DNA of 7,704 nucleotides from an uncultured Rhizobiaceae group bacterium (GCA_937944075.1 CALDZZ010000004.1:1-7704), one strand, 5' to 3'. Shown: positions 1 to 7,553, counted from the first letter of the stretch. Translations and numbers: made by a program. Notes: generated by a model not told the origin, from the letters alone.

Positions 1-1161
1 CTTTTGGCCAAGGAGAAGACAACGGCCTAGATAGGGTTTGATGCAACCGCAAAGAGCCTTCATGCGGGAAGTCTCGTTCAAATCATGCTGCTATACTGGT
101 TTCAGGAAACCGGACACAGACCACTCGCACTCATGGGCGGAGGCACCACCATGGTGGGAGACCCATCCGGCAAGGATGAAAGCCGCAAGATGCTTACACC
201 GGATGATATTGAGGACAATAAAAACGGTATCAAACAGGTTTTTTCGAAGTTTCTGGATTTTGAAAATGACAAGGCAATTATGGCAGACAATGCCGAATGG
301 CTTCTGGAACTTAAGTATATTGAGTTTCTGCGTGATGTCGGCAAACATTTATCCGTTAATCAGATGATGGCGCGAGACTCCGTCAAGATGCGCCTTGATC
401 GTGAGCAGCATTTATCATTTCTCGAATTCAATTACATGTGCCTGCAAGCCTATGACTTTACCGAGCTTGCCAAACGCTATGATTGCCGGTTGCAAATGGG
501 GGGGTCTGACCAATGGGGCAACATCGTCTCAGGCGTTGATCTTGGGCGGCGCATGGGAACCCCTGGTCTATTTGCGCTTACAACCCCCCTGCTTACAACA
601 GCCTCAGGCGCGAAAATGGGCAAGACTGCAGATGGTGCTGTATGGTTATCAAACAAGCTTTTGCCTGCCTATGACTACTGGCAATATTTCCGTAATGTAG
701 AAGATGCGGATATTGGTCGTTTCATGCGCCTTTTTACAACACTGCCGCTTGATGAAATTGCACGATATGAAGCGCTTGAAGGGGCTGAGTTAAATGAAGC
801 CAAAAAGGTTTTGGCAACTGAGACAACCGCAATGGTTCATGGCCGCGAAGTTGCCGAGCAAGCTGCCGAGACAGCCCGCAAGACCTTTGAAGAGGGTCAA
901 GCAACCGATACCCTACCCACGCTTTCGGTTTCCACCAGTGAGTTTGAAGACGGCATTGGTCTCCTGTCGCTTGTGGTCAAGGCTGGTCTCGCTGCTTCCA
1001 ACGGAGAGGCAAGACGTCATGTCAAAGGCGGCGCTATTCGCATAAATGATGAACAGATTTCCGATGAGCGCATGCAAGTAAGCACTGCCAATCTCAATCA
1101 AAATGGTGCTGTAAAGCTATCCATGGGCAAGAAAAAGCATTTTTTGGTCAAGCCAGAATAA
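1..1161 (+). CDS. tyrS: Tyrosyl-tRNA synthetase, 5'-partial, interrupted by an in-frame TAG at 28-30
   Basis: Class I aminoacyl-tRNA synthetase that charges tRNA-Tyr with tyrosine in the cytosol. Frame 1 is homologous from the first base (LLAKEKTTA, then IGFDATAKSLHAGS), so roughly 25-30 N-terminal residues lie before the window. The HIGH-type motif is HAGS (61-72). Later come GGGTTMVGDPSGKDE (from 136), the tyrosine-binding YMCLQAYD segment (about 433-456), GGSDQWGN, the KMGKT signature loop (613-627) and a C-terminal S4 RNA-binding domain (about 950-1140). The stop is TAA. Codon 28-30 is TAG where the family has tyrosine (TAYIGFD; Tyr34 in the Bacillus and Tyr37 in the E. coli enzyme). The first downstream ATG (85) has no Shine-Dalgarno and would drop the HIGH motif, so an 85-1161 product (358 aa) should not be active. 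Identity is certain; whether the gene is functional or a pseudogene depends on the TAG being real. Confidence 0.9.
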
Positions 1162-1168
1162 GCTTGGA

Positions 1169-4100
1169 TTATCTGAATTCAAATACCTTGTTGAAAAACC
1201 CAGGCGTAACAATGGAGAGTGGGTTAACCAGCAACTCAGGATTGGACCTTGCACCTTTCAATTGATAGGTAATCCCAATCAGCGCCCTGTCTTTACCATT
1301 GGCGAAGAAGCGACCCAATATTGGTATTGCAGAAACTGCAAGGTTCACACTATTTGCAGGCATGAAGGTGCCGTTTATTCTCATACGGTCATTCTTGTCA
1401 TACAAGAGGCCATCCATGCTCAGACCTATGATGTTGTTTCGGATAATTGCATCCTTCAAATTGAGATAGCCCTCGCCTTTTTCTATTGTTGCCTGTGCCA
1501 GATCAAAGCTGATTTTTTTATCCTGCTCAACCGGAATAACCTTGTTACGCTGCCCCCTGTCATCGGGGATTTGTCGCTTCACATTGCCCACCATTTTCGC
1601 AAGTCTGGGTTCATTGACAACCGTAAAGTCAGTCAGTTTTATAGGGCCAATGAAAGGCCCGTTATCGCGTCTGACAAGGCTGGCTGAGATTCTTCCACCC
1701 TGCATTTTTGTGTAAACATTGGTGAAAGCCAGGGCATTCCCTGCAAGGTCGGAAGAAAGCGTAAAGAGGGTTTCGTTGCCATTCCTTTGCGCTTTGGCTG
1801 AGTAACTGCCACCCTTGGATCCAACGCCTGCCAAATCAAGTTTTGTCAAGGCTCCGTTTCTGCTTTGATAATCCAGTTTCACATTATAAATGCGTCTGCC
1901 TTCAAAGCCCAAAATATTTTTGAAATTGGCAGTTAAGTTGACCGAACGCCCACCCTGCACCTGTTTGAATGAGCCTTGATACAAGAGCGTATTGATAACA
2001 CCTCTGGCATCATAAGAGTTTCCGCTGGCAGATATGTTATATGTTTCCTTGTCCCGGTTAAGTCTGACACTAATGCTATCCCCGTCATTAAGCCTTAGTT
2101 GTTTGATATTGGCTGAAACCAAGCCACGTTTGGTTAGAACCAGATCTCCGGCACTGTAGAAGCCTGCGCCTTTAAGAACAAAATCCTTTAAATTGTATAC
2201 GCCCTTGTTTTCATGCAAGCTGAATTCGGCATTCGCGTCAATGCCCTTCCCCTTGCTCCAGCCAACCCAGGGCATGGCTATTTTGGCATTCCTGAAGTTT
2301 ACACGATATTTGTCAGAACCTGAACCTTGCACGATTGTAAAATCCACGGGTCCTTCGACTACAGGCTTCAAATCAATTCCCAAGGCTTCCCGTGATTTTT
2401 GACTTACCGTTGCAGTTACTTCACGCTTTCGTTTTGCCTTGCCGGATTTTCCGATGGGTTCCACAAGGTTGATTTTTGCATCAACGCCATCAATTCGTGC
2501 TTTGCCAACAACCTTTGCAGAAATCGGCGTTGCATCAATGACAATATTTGCATTGCTGAACTTTCGTCCGGCCAGAGGTTTACTGCTGGCAGCATTCTGC
2601 AAATCCAGAAGAACATTCCAGTCGATCTGACTGTAGGTTGTTCCCTTGTTTATCGGAAAGCGTGCTACGATGTCTGCAAATCCGTCTCCCGAAAACTGTT
2701 CAGCACTAACCTTCATGCGTTCCATGACACGCAAAGGTTTTTGATCAGCAATAATGGCGATTGAATCCGCAGGTCCCTCCAGCGATAGTTTGGCTTCGCC
2801 AGAGCGGTTCTCGGCTGCATAATCTTTCATTACGAACGAACCTGACCGGATTGTAACAGGCTTTTTGCCGGCTGCAGAAGCCGTACCTGAATTAAGATTG
2901 GTGGAAATCTTCATACCGGAAATTTCAAGAGCCCCATTGCCCTTCCTGATTGGTGGCATTTCTCCAAAGGGACGAAATTCTACATTTTTCATTTTCAGTT
3001 CAAGGTTGAATTCTTCAGGTTTAACCTTGGCACCTTCCTTGATTCTGAATATCACTCCAGGCGGAATATCTGCCTTCAACGTGCCTTTTTCGACCCATCC
3101 GTCAATCAGATGTGCATGGACCCATTCTCTTGCCCCTTCTGCCATGAAGAAAGGCCAGAATTGTTTAATCGCTGTAACGGAAATACCTTCTGTCGTCCCG
3201 CTTGCTTTCAAGCTGGGTGTTTCACCACCAAAGAGCATTCTTCCCTTGCCCATAACAGAGCCGTTTTTTGTTGTCAGCAGGATTTTGTCAATCAACATGT
3301 CCTTGTCGTCAACATTGTAAAGCCCGTTAATCTGGAAGCCTGCCGGAACGACTGTTTCACCTGCAAGTGTCGGCTCAAAGGTACCTCGTTGCATGATAAG
3401 ATCAAAGCGCAACGAGCCACCGTAACCTTTTTGCGCATTGTAGGGTTTTATACCACCAACCCAGTTTGCCGTTAGCCGACCCATTTCAAGCGTAGAGGGA
3501 TCAAGCTCGATCTGGTTTTTGTCCAGCAACAGTCTCAAGTTCAGATCCAGACTTCCCACAGTCGTTAGATCTTCCTTACCCATTCGCAAATTGCTTCCAC
3601 GGGATTTTATGTTCAAGGTTGGATTGTATGCGATTTGATTTTGGTCAAACGGAATATTACCTACAAGATCAATGACGGCATCAGACCCAATGATGCCTTC
3701 TTCACCGTCAGGATTTGAAAACCATTCGCGCATGTGAAGACCGCTGGCTTCAAACCTGTAATTGCTGCCTTCATTGTCAGACTTTGAGTAGCTGGAATTG
3801 ATCCTGATATTGGAAAAGTCTGTCTTGAGCTCCGATTTTAGAATGAATTGCCCTTTTCCATCAGGCACCAGAGATAAATACTCAAGACCAATGGGCTCTT
3901 GTTGACGCCTGCCCAAGACGGCACCCTTGATCCTTGAATCCACAATTTCAAATTCTTTGAACTGGTCTTCGTCCAGATAGTTTTGAAATTTGGATAACGT
4001 ATCGCCAATGATATTAAACGGTTTGTCCAAGTGCGTTGGTAGCAGCACACCCCGACCAGAACCAAGAACATCTGCATCCAGCTCTACATTTCGCAATCTA

Positions 4101-4474
4101 ATCAACTCGATTGCCGAGTTGCCGCTTATGACCTGATAAAGATTGAGCTTGGTCTCGATTTCACCAATAGTGGAAAGGTTTCGATTGTCTGCTCGTGAGA
4201 CAATTTCAATATCGTTGCTTTTGAAAACGACCTTTGCATCCGGGCTGAATGATAGGTTTACGTTATTCAACTTGACCTCGAATTGATCTCCGACAACATC
4301 CTGAAGTGCTGCCTCAATACGCGCCAGAACTGCAGACCCTTTTGTGGTATTGCCCTGTAGCAGTAAATAAACGCCAGCGACCAGGAGAAACCCGACGATG
4401 AAAATCGTCAGTATGCTGTTCAGCGCATAGTTTACCGATCGCGCAAATAGGCTCCTTCCCTTGGCTTTCGGCAA
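1169..4474 (-). CDS. AsmA/YhdP-like (DUF3971-type) membrane-anchored protein, probable envelope lipid transport
   Basis: A protein of 1101 aa. A short basic N-terminus is followed by one hydrophobic segment at about residues 17-39 (ALNSILTIFIVGFLLVAGVY), implying an inner-membrane anchor with a huge periplasmic part. The rest is alternating beta-rich sequence without enzymatic motifs. The C-terminus (about 970-1100) has the AsmA-like pattern: a glycine-rich LxMDGLLYDxND strand, INGTFMPA, IPILGRFFANG, GITYQLKG, then NPLSIVTPGFF. Such repeating beta-groove proteins (AsmA, TamB, YhdP) are linked in E. coli to phospholipid movement to the outer membrane; transfer of that role here is inference. 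Length fits rhizobial homologues. The start is a TTG at 4474 with a weak, close AGG (TCT spacer). The frame stays open upstream to the TAG at 4556-4558 but holds no ATG, GTG or TTG there, so the true N-terminus is uncertain. The stop lies 7 bases from the tyrS stop, convergent. Confidence 0.85.
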   Translation of the reverse strand: MPKAKGRSLFARSVNYALNSILTIFIVGFLLVAGVYLLLQGNTTKGSAVLARIEAALQDVVGDQFEVKLNNVNLSFSPDAKVVFKSNDIEIVSRADNRNLSTIGEIETKLNLYQVISGNSAIELIRLRNVELDADVLGSGRGVLLPTHLDKPFNIIGDTLSKFQNYLDEDQFKEFEIVDSRIKGAVLGRRQQEPIGLEYLSLVPDGKGQFILKSELKTDFSNIRINSSYSKSDNEGSNYRFEASGLHMREWFSNPDGEEGIIGSDAVIDLVGNIPFDQNQIAYNPTLNIKSRGSNLRMGKEDLTTVGSLDLNLRLLLDKNQIELDPSTLEMGRLTANWVGGIKPYNAQKGYGGSLRFDLIMQRGTFEPTLAGETVVPAGFQINGLYNVDDKDMLIDKILLTTKNGSVMGKGRMLFGGETPSLKASGTTEGISVTAIKQFWPFFMAEGAREWVHAHLIDGWVEKGTLKADIPPGVIFRIKEGAKVKPEEFNLELKMKNVEFRPFGEMPPIRKGNGALEISGMKISTNLNSGTASAAGKKPVTIRSGSFVMKDYAAENRSGEAKLSLEGPADSIAIIADQKPLRVMERMKVSAEQFSGDGFADIVARFPINKGTTYSQIDWNVLLDLQNAASSKPLAGRKFSNANIVIDATPISAKVVGKARIDGVDAKINLVEPIGKSGKAKRKREVTATVSQKSREALGIDLKPVVEGPVDFTIVQGSGSDKYRVNFRNAKIAMPWVGWSKGKGIDANAEFSLHENKGVYNLKDFVLKGAGFYSAGDLVLTKRGLVSANIKQLRLNDGDSISVRLNRDKETYNISASGNSYDARGVINTLLYQGSFKQVQGGRSVNLTANFKNILGFEGRRIYNVKLDYQSRNGALTKLDLAGVGSKGGSYSAKAQRNGNETLFTLSSDLAGNALAFTNVYTKMQGGRISASLVRRDNGPFIGPIKLTDFTVVNEPRLAKMVGNVKRQIPDDRGQRNKVIPVEQDKKISFDLAQATIEKGEGYLNLKDAIIRNNIIGLSMDGLLYDKNDRMRINGTFMPANSVNLAVSAIPILGRFFANGKDRALIGITYQLKGARSNPELLVNPLSIVTPGFFNKVFEFR

Positions 4475-4502
4475 AGACCTGCCACCACTGGATGGGTATT
4501 GG

Positions 4503-4553
4503 TTATCCCTGATTGGTGAATAACTTGACTTCTTCAGTGTTTTCGCCCCGCAT
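4503..4553 (-). other. 16-codon ATG reading frame ahead of the AsmA-like gene, possible leader or frameshifted N-terminus
   Basis: An ATG at 4553-4551 opens a 16-codon frame (MRGENTEEVKLFTNQG) ending in TAA at 4505-4503, one frame off the AsmA-like gene. It begins 8 bases after a TATAAA box, with no Shine-Dalgarno visible, so it would be nearly leaderless. It may be chance, a short leader peptide, or the real N-terminus of the downstream protein separated by a single-base shift, since the main frame is open alongside it. Coding is not shown. Confidence 0.15.
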
Positions 4554-4561
4554 ATCTATCA

Positions 4562-4567
4562 TTTATA
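4562..4567 (-). promoter_or_regulatory. Candidate -10 box for the AsmA-like gene
   Basis: Read on the minus strand this is TATAAA, about 87 bases upstream of the TTG start. No good -35 hexamer sits 16-18 bases ahead of it, so it is only a weak candidate. Confidence 0.2.
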
Positions 4568-4598
4568 CGAAAAACAGTACCAAACGCGCATCTTTGTC

Positions 4599-4628
4599 TT
4601 GTCGATAGGAATACCGACTTTATATAGA
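4599..4628 (+). promoter_or_regulatory. Candidate sigma-70-type promoter for bcp-DUF455
   Basis: TTGTCG (4599-4604) is followed after 16 bases by TATATA (4621-4626); the register TATAGA (4623-4628) gives an 18-base spacer. This matches the housekeeping pattern moderately and leaves a leader of roughly 40 bases before the chosen bcp start. It lies in the only intergenic gap ahead of the two plus-strand genes. No operator for a peroxide regulator could be recognised. Confidence 0.35.
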
Positions 4629-4663
4629 CCATAACAGATTCTATGCACCCGGTTAATGACGAA

Positions 4664-4670
4664 AGGAAGG
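4664..4670 (+). promoter_or_regulatory. Ribosome binding site deciding the bcp start
   Basis: AGGAAGG lies just ahead of ATG 4674 and downstream of the alternative ATG 4656, so it supports the shorter product beginning MAKVGEGD. Confidence 0.6.
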
Positions 4671-4673
4671 CAA

Positions 4674-5147
4674 ATGGCAAAAGTTGGTGAGGGAGATATG
4701 GCTCCGGACTTCACGCTTCCAACAGAAGGTGATGGCAGCTTTACCCTGTCTGATAAAAGAGGCTCTCCCGTCATTTTGTTTTTCTACCCGAAAGATGACA
4801 CATCAGGATGCACCAAGGAGGCTATTGGCTTTTCACAACACCTGGATGAGTTCAAGGCATTGGGCTGCATTGTGGCTGGCATGTCTCCGGACCCTGCCAA
4901 GAAACATGACAAGTTTATCGCAAAGCACGATCTTACCACGACATTGATTTCTGATGAGGAAAAGACAGCACTTGAAGCCTATGGGGTTTGGGTTGAGAAA
5001 AGCATGTATGGCAAGAAATACATGGGTGTTAACCGCACTACCCTGATCATTGATGCCGATGGCAAGATCATCAAGGAATGGTCCAAGGTGAAAGTTCCCG
5101 GGCATGTTGAGGAAGTTCTGGAAACGGCCAAGGCGCTCTTTTCCTAA
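4674..5147 (+). CDS. bcp: Bcp/PrxQ-type thioredoxin-dependent thiol peroxidase
   Basis: A peroxiredoxin of the bacterioferritin-comigratory-protein subfamily (157 aa, normal length) that reduces hydrogen and alkyl peroxides in the cytoplasm through a reactive cysteine. The AhpC/TSA thioredoxin fold spans nearly the whole protein. The motif PKDDTSGC gives the PxxxTxxC signature with peroxidatic Cys46; Arg121 (NRTT) is the probable supporting arginine. The resolving cysteine that E. coli Bcp has five residues later is Ile51 here; the only other cysteine is Cys65. The enzyme may therefore act as a 1-Cys type or use another partner, as many rhizobial relatives probably do. I chose ATG 4674 because GGAAGG (4665-4670) precedes it closely; an ATG at 4656 would add six residues (MTKGRQ) and has no ribosome site. 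The DUF455 gene follows after 27 bases, suggesting co-transcription. Confidence 0.93.
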   Translation: MAKVGEGDMAPDFTLPTEGDGSFTLSDKRGSPVILFFYPKDDTSGCTKEAIGFSQHLDEFKALGCIVAGMSPDPAKKHDKFIAKHDLTTTLISDEEKTALEAYGVWVEKSMYGKKYMGVNRTTLIIDADGKIIKEWSKVKVPGHVEEVLETAKALFS

Positions 5148-5174
5148 TCCTTTGCCACACAAGGCTTGAAGCAC

Positions 5175-5993
5175 ATGCAATCAAAACCCAAGAGCCTTGC
5201 TGATGGCGCCTATGAAGCGCTTGTCTGTTGTGACCTTGATGAAAAAGTTGCCTTGACTAATTCTATGGCTCACGCCTGGGAAGGTCGAAAGCTTTCCCTG
5301 CTTGGACCAAGGCGTCTCACACCGCCTTCCAGACCGGGCAGACCTGACAAGCCCGAACTCATTCCTCCTTCCGAGGTTAGAAAGCGCCCCTTGTCATCAG
5401 CAAAGGGACGCATTGCGCTTATTCATGCGATTGCTCACATTGAGCTGAATGCCATCGACCTTGCGCTTGATATCATTGTCCGTTTTGCGCACCAGAAAAT
5501 GCCGCGTTCATTTTTTGATGGATGGGTGATGGTGGCACGCGAGGAGGCAAAGCATTTCACCCTGCTGCGCAAACGCCTTGCGGACCTGGACATGGCTTAT
5601 GGCGATCTGCCGGCGCATGACGGATTATGGGAAGCTGCCAATGAGACCGAGCACGACCTGAGCGCGCGCCTTGCTGTGGTGCCGCTGGTGCTGGAAGCGC
5701 GTGGACTGGACGTTACGCCTCCCATGGTCGAAAAACTGCGCTCGGCCGGGGATCACGAAACCGCAGACATTTTCAATATCATCTATGAAGATGAGAAAGG
5801 ACATGTGGCTGTTGGGGCAAAGTGGTTTCGTTTTCTTTGCAACAAGAACGGAGTGGATCCTTCTGTCACGTTCAACAGGCTGGTTTCCAGGCATTTCAGG
5901 GGCCAGCTCAAAGGCCCGTTTAATGATCGGGCGCGTTGTGCCAATGGGCTGACGCCGTTGTTTTACAGAAGTCTCTCCCCGCTTGGAAACTAG
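5175..5993 (+). CDS. DUF455 family ferritin-like di-iron protein
   Basis: A 272-aa protein resembling the DUF455 (COG2833) ferritin-like family, whose reaction is not established. The sequence shows a four-helix di-iron ligand layout: Glu90 in AHIELNAIDLALD, Glu124 and His127 in REEAKHF (ExxH), Glu174 in LVLEARGLD, and Glu207 and His210 in YEDEKGH (ExxH). This is the E, ExxH, E, ExxH order of carboxylate-bridged di-iron proteins, so iron binding is a strong inference. There is no signal peptide or membrane segment, so it should be cytoplasmic. The N-terminal 80 residues are proline- and arginine-rich before the first helix. I preferred ATG 5175, with AAGG (5161-5164) ten bases ahead, over TTG 5166, which touches that site. 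It follows bcp by 27 bases with no terminator between, so the pair probably share a promoter. The stop is TAG, followed 12 codons later by an in-frame TAA. Confidence 0.85.
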   Translation: MQSKPKSLADGAYEALVCCDLDEKVALTNSMAHAWEGRKLSLLGPRRLTPPSRPGRPDKPELIPPSEVRKRPLSSAKGRIALIHAIAHIELNAIDLALDIIVRFAHQKMPRSFFDGWVMVAREEAKHFTLLRKRLADLDMAYGDLPAHDGLWEAANETEHDLSARLAVVPLVLEARGLDVTPPMVEKLRSAGDHETADIFNIIYEDEKGHVAVGAKWFRFLCNKNGVDPSVTFNRLVSRHFRGQLKGPFNDRARCANGLTPLFYRSLSPLGN

Positions 5994-6028
5994 ACTTTAA
6001 ACCGGAATACCGCTTTGCTCACCCTTTG

Positions 6029-6036
6029 TTAACCAT
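6029..6036 (+). promoter_or_regulatory. TTAACCAT box, possible CtrA half-site upstream of the M23 gene
   Basis: TTAACCAT lies 35 bases before the first ATG of the M23 gene. This octamer matches the half-site form of the CtrA cell-cycle regulator motif in alphaproteobacteria; a second TTAA at 6049-6052 is too far away for the TTAA-N7-TTAA form. Control of a peptidoglycan peptidase by CtrA would make sense, but one short match in AT-rich DNA is weak. Confidence 0.3.
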
Positions 6037-6051
6037 AAGCATTCATACTTA

Positions 6052-6077
6052 ACTCATATTAGTAAATCTGTATGAGT
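6052..6077. repeat. 7-bp inverted repeat overlapping the first M23 start codon
   Basis: ACTCATA (6052-6058) and TATGAGT (6071-6077) are perfect inverted arms around a 12-base spacer. The right arm contains the first ATG (6072). It could be an operator or a weak hairpin masking that start, or chance in AT-rich DNA. Confidence 0.3.
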
Positions 6078-7388
6078 AATATAATGAGTTCAGCAAACAT
6101 GAGTGAAGCTACGAGTTTTGGAAAGCGTCACGAGCCACACACGGTTATTGTAACGCGTAATGGCAAGTCAAAAAGCTATACTGTTCGCCCGGTTTATTTC
6201 GGCATTGCGGTATGTTCTGTCATCATGCTGATGGTCGGATATTTCAGCGCCACTGCCTATCTTGTGTTCAGGGATGACCTGATCAGCGCTTCCTTTGCCA
6301 ATCAGGCCCGCATCAAGCATGAATATGAAGATCGCATCGCAGCGCTTCGTACAAAGCTAGATCGCGTCACCTCGCGCCAATTGCTCGATCAACAGGCGAT
6401 TGAATCGCGTGTGCATGAACTCATGGCGCGTCAGGCGAATATCGGAAAACGCAGCAACCGCATGACCAACCTGCTCGATGCAGCCAAAAAGCGTGGCCTT
6501 AACGCCAGGACTGCGACAGGCGCCATCCCGGTTCCAACGCTCAATCCGGTCAAATCCGGCACGGATACCATCACGACAGGCAGCATTGATACCTCAAGTG
6601 CCAACCTGCAAATTGCTTCCAACTTCCAGCTCAAGGGCAGCAATGGCACTGTTGCGGCCAAGGCAAACCCCTACTCCCCACAGCTGACAAGCAATTTCAC
6701 TCAGAAACTGTTTGGCGAGGTCGCTGAGCAAATCGGCATGATTGACACAAGCCAGCGCGATGAAGTTGACCAGCTGAGAATTGCCGCCGCCAGCAAGGCT
6801 GCCAAAATCACCAAGATACTGCGCTCAACCGGCGTGAATGTGCCGAAAATGCCAAAGAATGATGTCGGCGGCCCTTTTGTGCCGCTTGATCATTCGGTTC
6901 CATTCGAGGCACACCTTGAGGCGCTTGAATCCACCTTGAACCATTATGACAGCATTTCGGGCATCGCGCGCAAAATGCCGTTTGCAAACCCTATCCCCGG
7001 CGCAAAGCTATCCAGCCGTTTCGGCTACCGCAAGGACCCGTTCAACGGCCGTTCTGCCATGCACAGCGGTCTTGATTTCAAGGCCAAAACCGGCACGCCC
7101 GTGCTGGCAACCGGTGATGGCGTGATCGTCAAGGCCGGCCGCAAGGGTGGCTACGGCAAGGTCGTCGAGGTCAAACACAAGGATGGCTATATCACCCGCT
7201 ATGCACACCTGAGCCGCATCCTGGTTAAAAATGGCCAGCGTGTTCGCCTGGGTCAGCGCATTGGCAAGGTCGGCTCAACCGGCAGAAGCACCGGCCCACA
7301 CCTGCACTATGAAGTCCGCAAAAACAAAAAGCCCCACAATCCGGCAACCTTCATGAAGGTCGGCTCAAAATTGCGCGGCCTGCTCTAG
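6072..7388 (+). CDS. Membrane-anchored M23 (LytM) family zinc endopeptidase
   Basis: A 438-aa bitopic protein. A cytoplasmic stretch of about 40 residues is followed by one membrane segment (about 41-66), a charged heptad-like helical region (about 78-125), a Ser/Thr/Gly/Pro-rich linker (about 148-205), a second helical region (about 210-250 and 278-300) and a C-terminal M23 domain (about 310-425). All zinc and catalytic residues are present: His331 and Asp335 in HSGLD, His379 in YAHLS, and His410 and His412 in HLHYE. It should therefore be an active peptidase cutting peptidoglycan cross-links in the periplasm, unlike degenerate EnvC/NlpD activators. Membrane-anchored M23 proteins of this layout act in polar growth or division in Hyphomicrobiales; the exact role is inferred. 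Three in-frame ATGs (6072, 6084, 6099), each followed by AGT, lack a clear ribosome site, so the start is uncertain by up to nine residues. The stop is TAG. Confidence 0.88.
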   Translation: MSNIMSSANMSEATSFGKRHEPHTVIVTRNGKSKSYTVRPVYFGIAVCSVIMLMVGYFSATAYLVFRDDLISASFANQARIKHEYEDRIAALRTKLDRVTSRQLLDQQAIESRVHELMARQANIGKRSNRMTNLLDAAKKRGLNARTATGAIPVPTLNPVKSGTDTITTGSIDTSSANLQIASNFQLKGSNGTVAAKANPYSPQLTSNFTQKLFGEVAEQIGMIDTSQRDEVDQLRIAAASKAAKITKILRSTGVNVPKMPKNDVGGPFVPLDHSVPFEAHLEALESTLNHYDSISGIARKMPFANPIPGAKLSSRFGYRKDPFNGRSAMHSGLDFKAKTGTPVLATGDGVIVKAGRKGGYGKVVEVKHKDGYITRYAHLSRILVKNGQRVRLGQRIGKVGSTGRSTGPHLHYEVRKNKKPHNPATFMKVGSKLRGLL

Positions 7389-7553
7389 GGCTGCGTCTGC
7401 CTTCACCTCAAACAATGAATTACATTTTTGCTTGCTGTATTCAAACGCAGTTAAAGTCTCATCATGCCGGTTTGCATGGCAAGCAGAATGACAAACGTGG
7501 GTGCGCATTCACTCGCCCATTTCTGAACGGTGTTATACTTTTTTCTTTTCCGC

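Noticed and set aside
43..45. GFDATA in place of GFDPTA in TyrRS as a damaged motif
   Set aside because: As I recall the family, alphaproteobacterial TyrRS often has Ala or Cys here, so it is not evidence of decay.
38..367. Plus-strand 109-codon open frame over the start of tyrS
   Set aside because: It overlaps the frame with clear TyrRS homology and its translation resembles no family.
1262..3475. Several 120-150-codon plus-strand open frames opposite the AsmA-like gene
   Set aside because: They are antisense to a continuous 1101-codon frame with AsmA-type features, have low-complexity or cysteine-rich translations and no ribosome sites.
5994..6032. TAG read as a sense codon throughout this genome
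   Set aside because: The DUF455 and M23 genes end naturally at TAG at the expected family length, so TAG works as a stop here.
7429..7485. GCTTGC/GCAAGC arms as an M23 terminator
   Set aside because: Six bases paired across 45 bases with no following T-run is too weak.
7539..7549. T-rich run as an intrinsic terminator
   Set aside because: No stable hairpin lies directly upstream of it on the plus strand.
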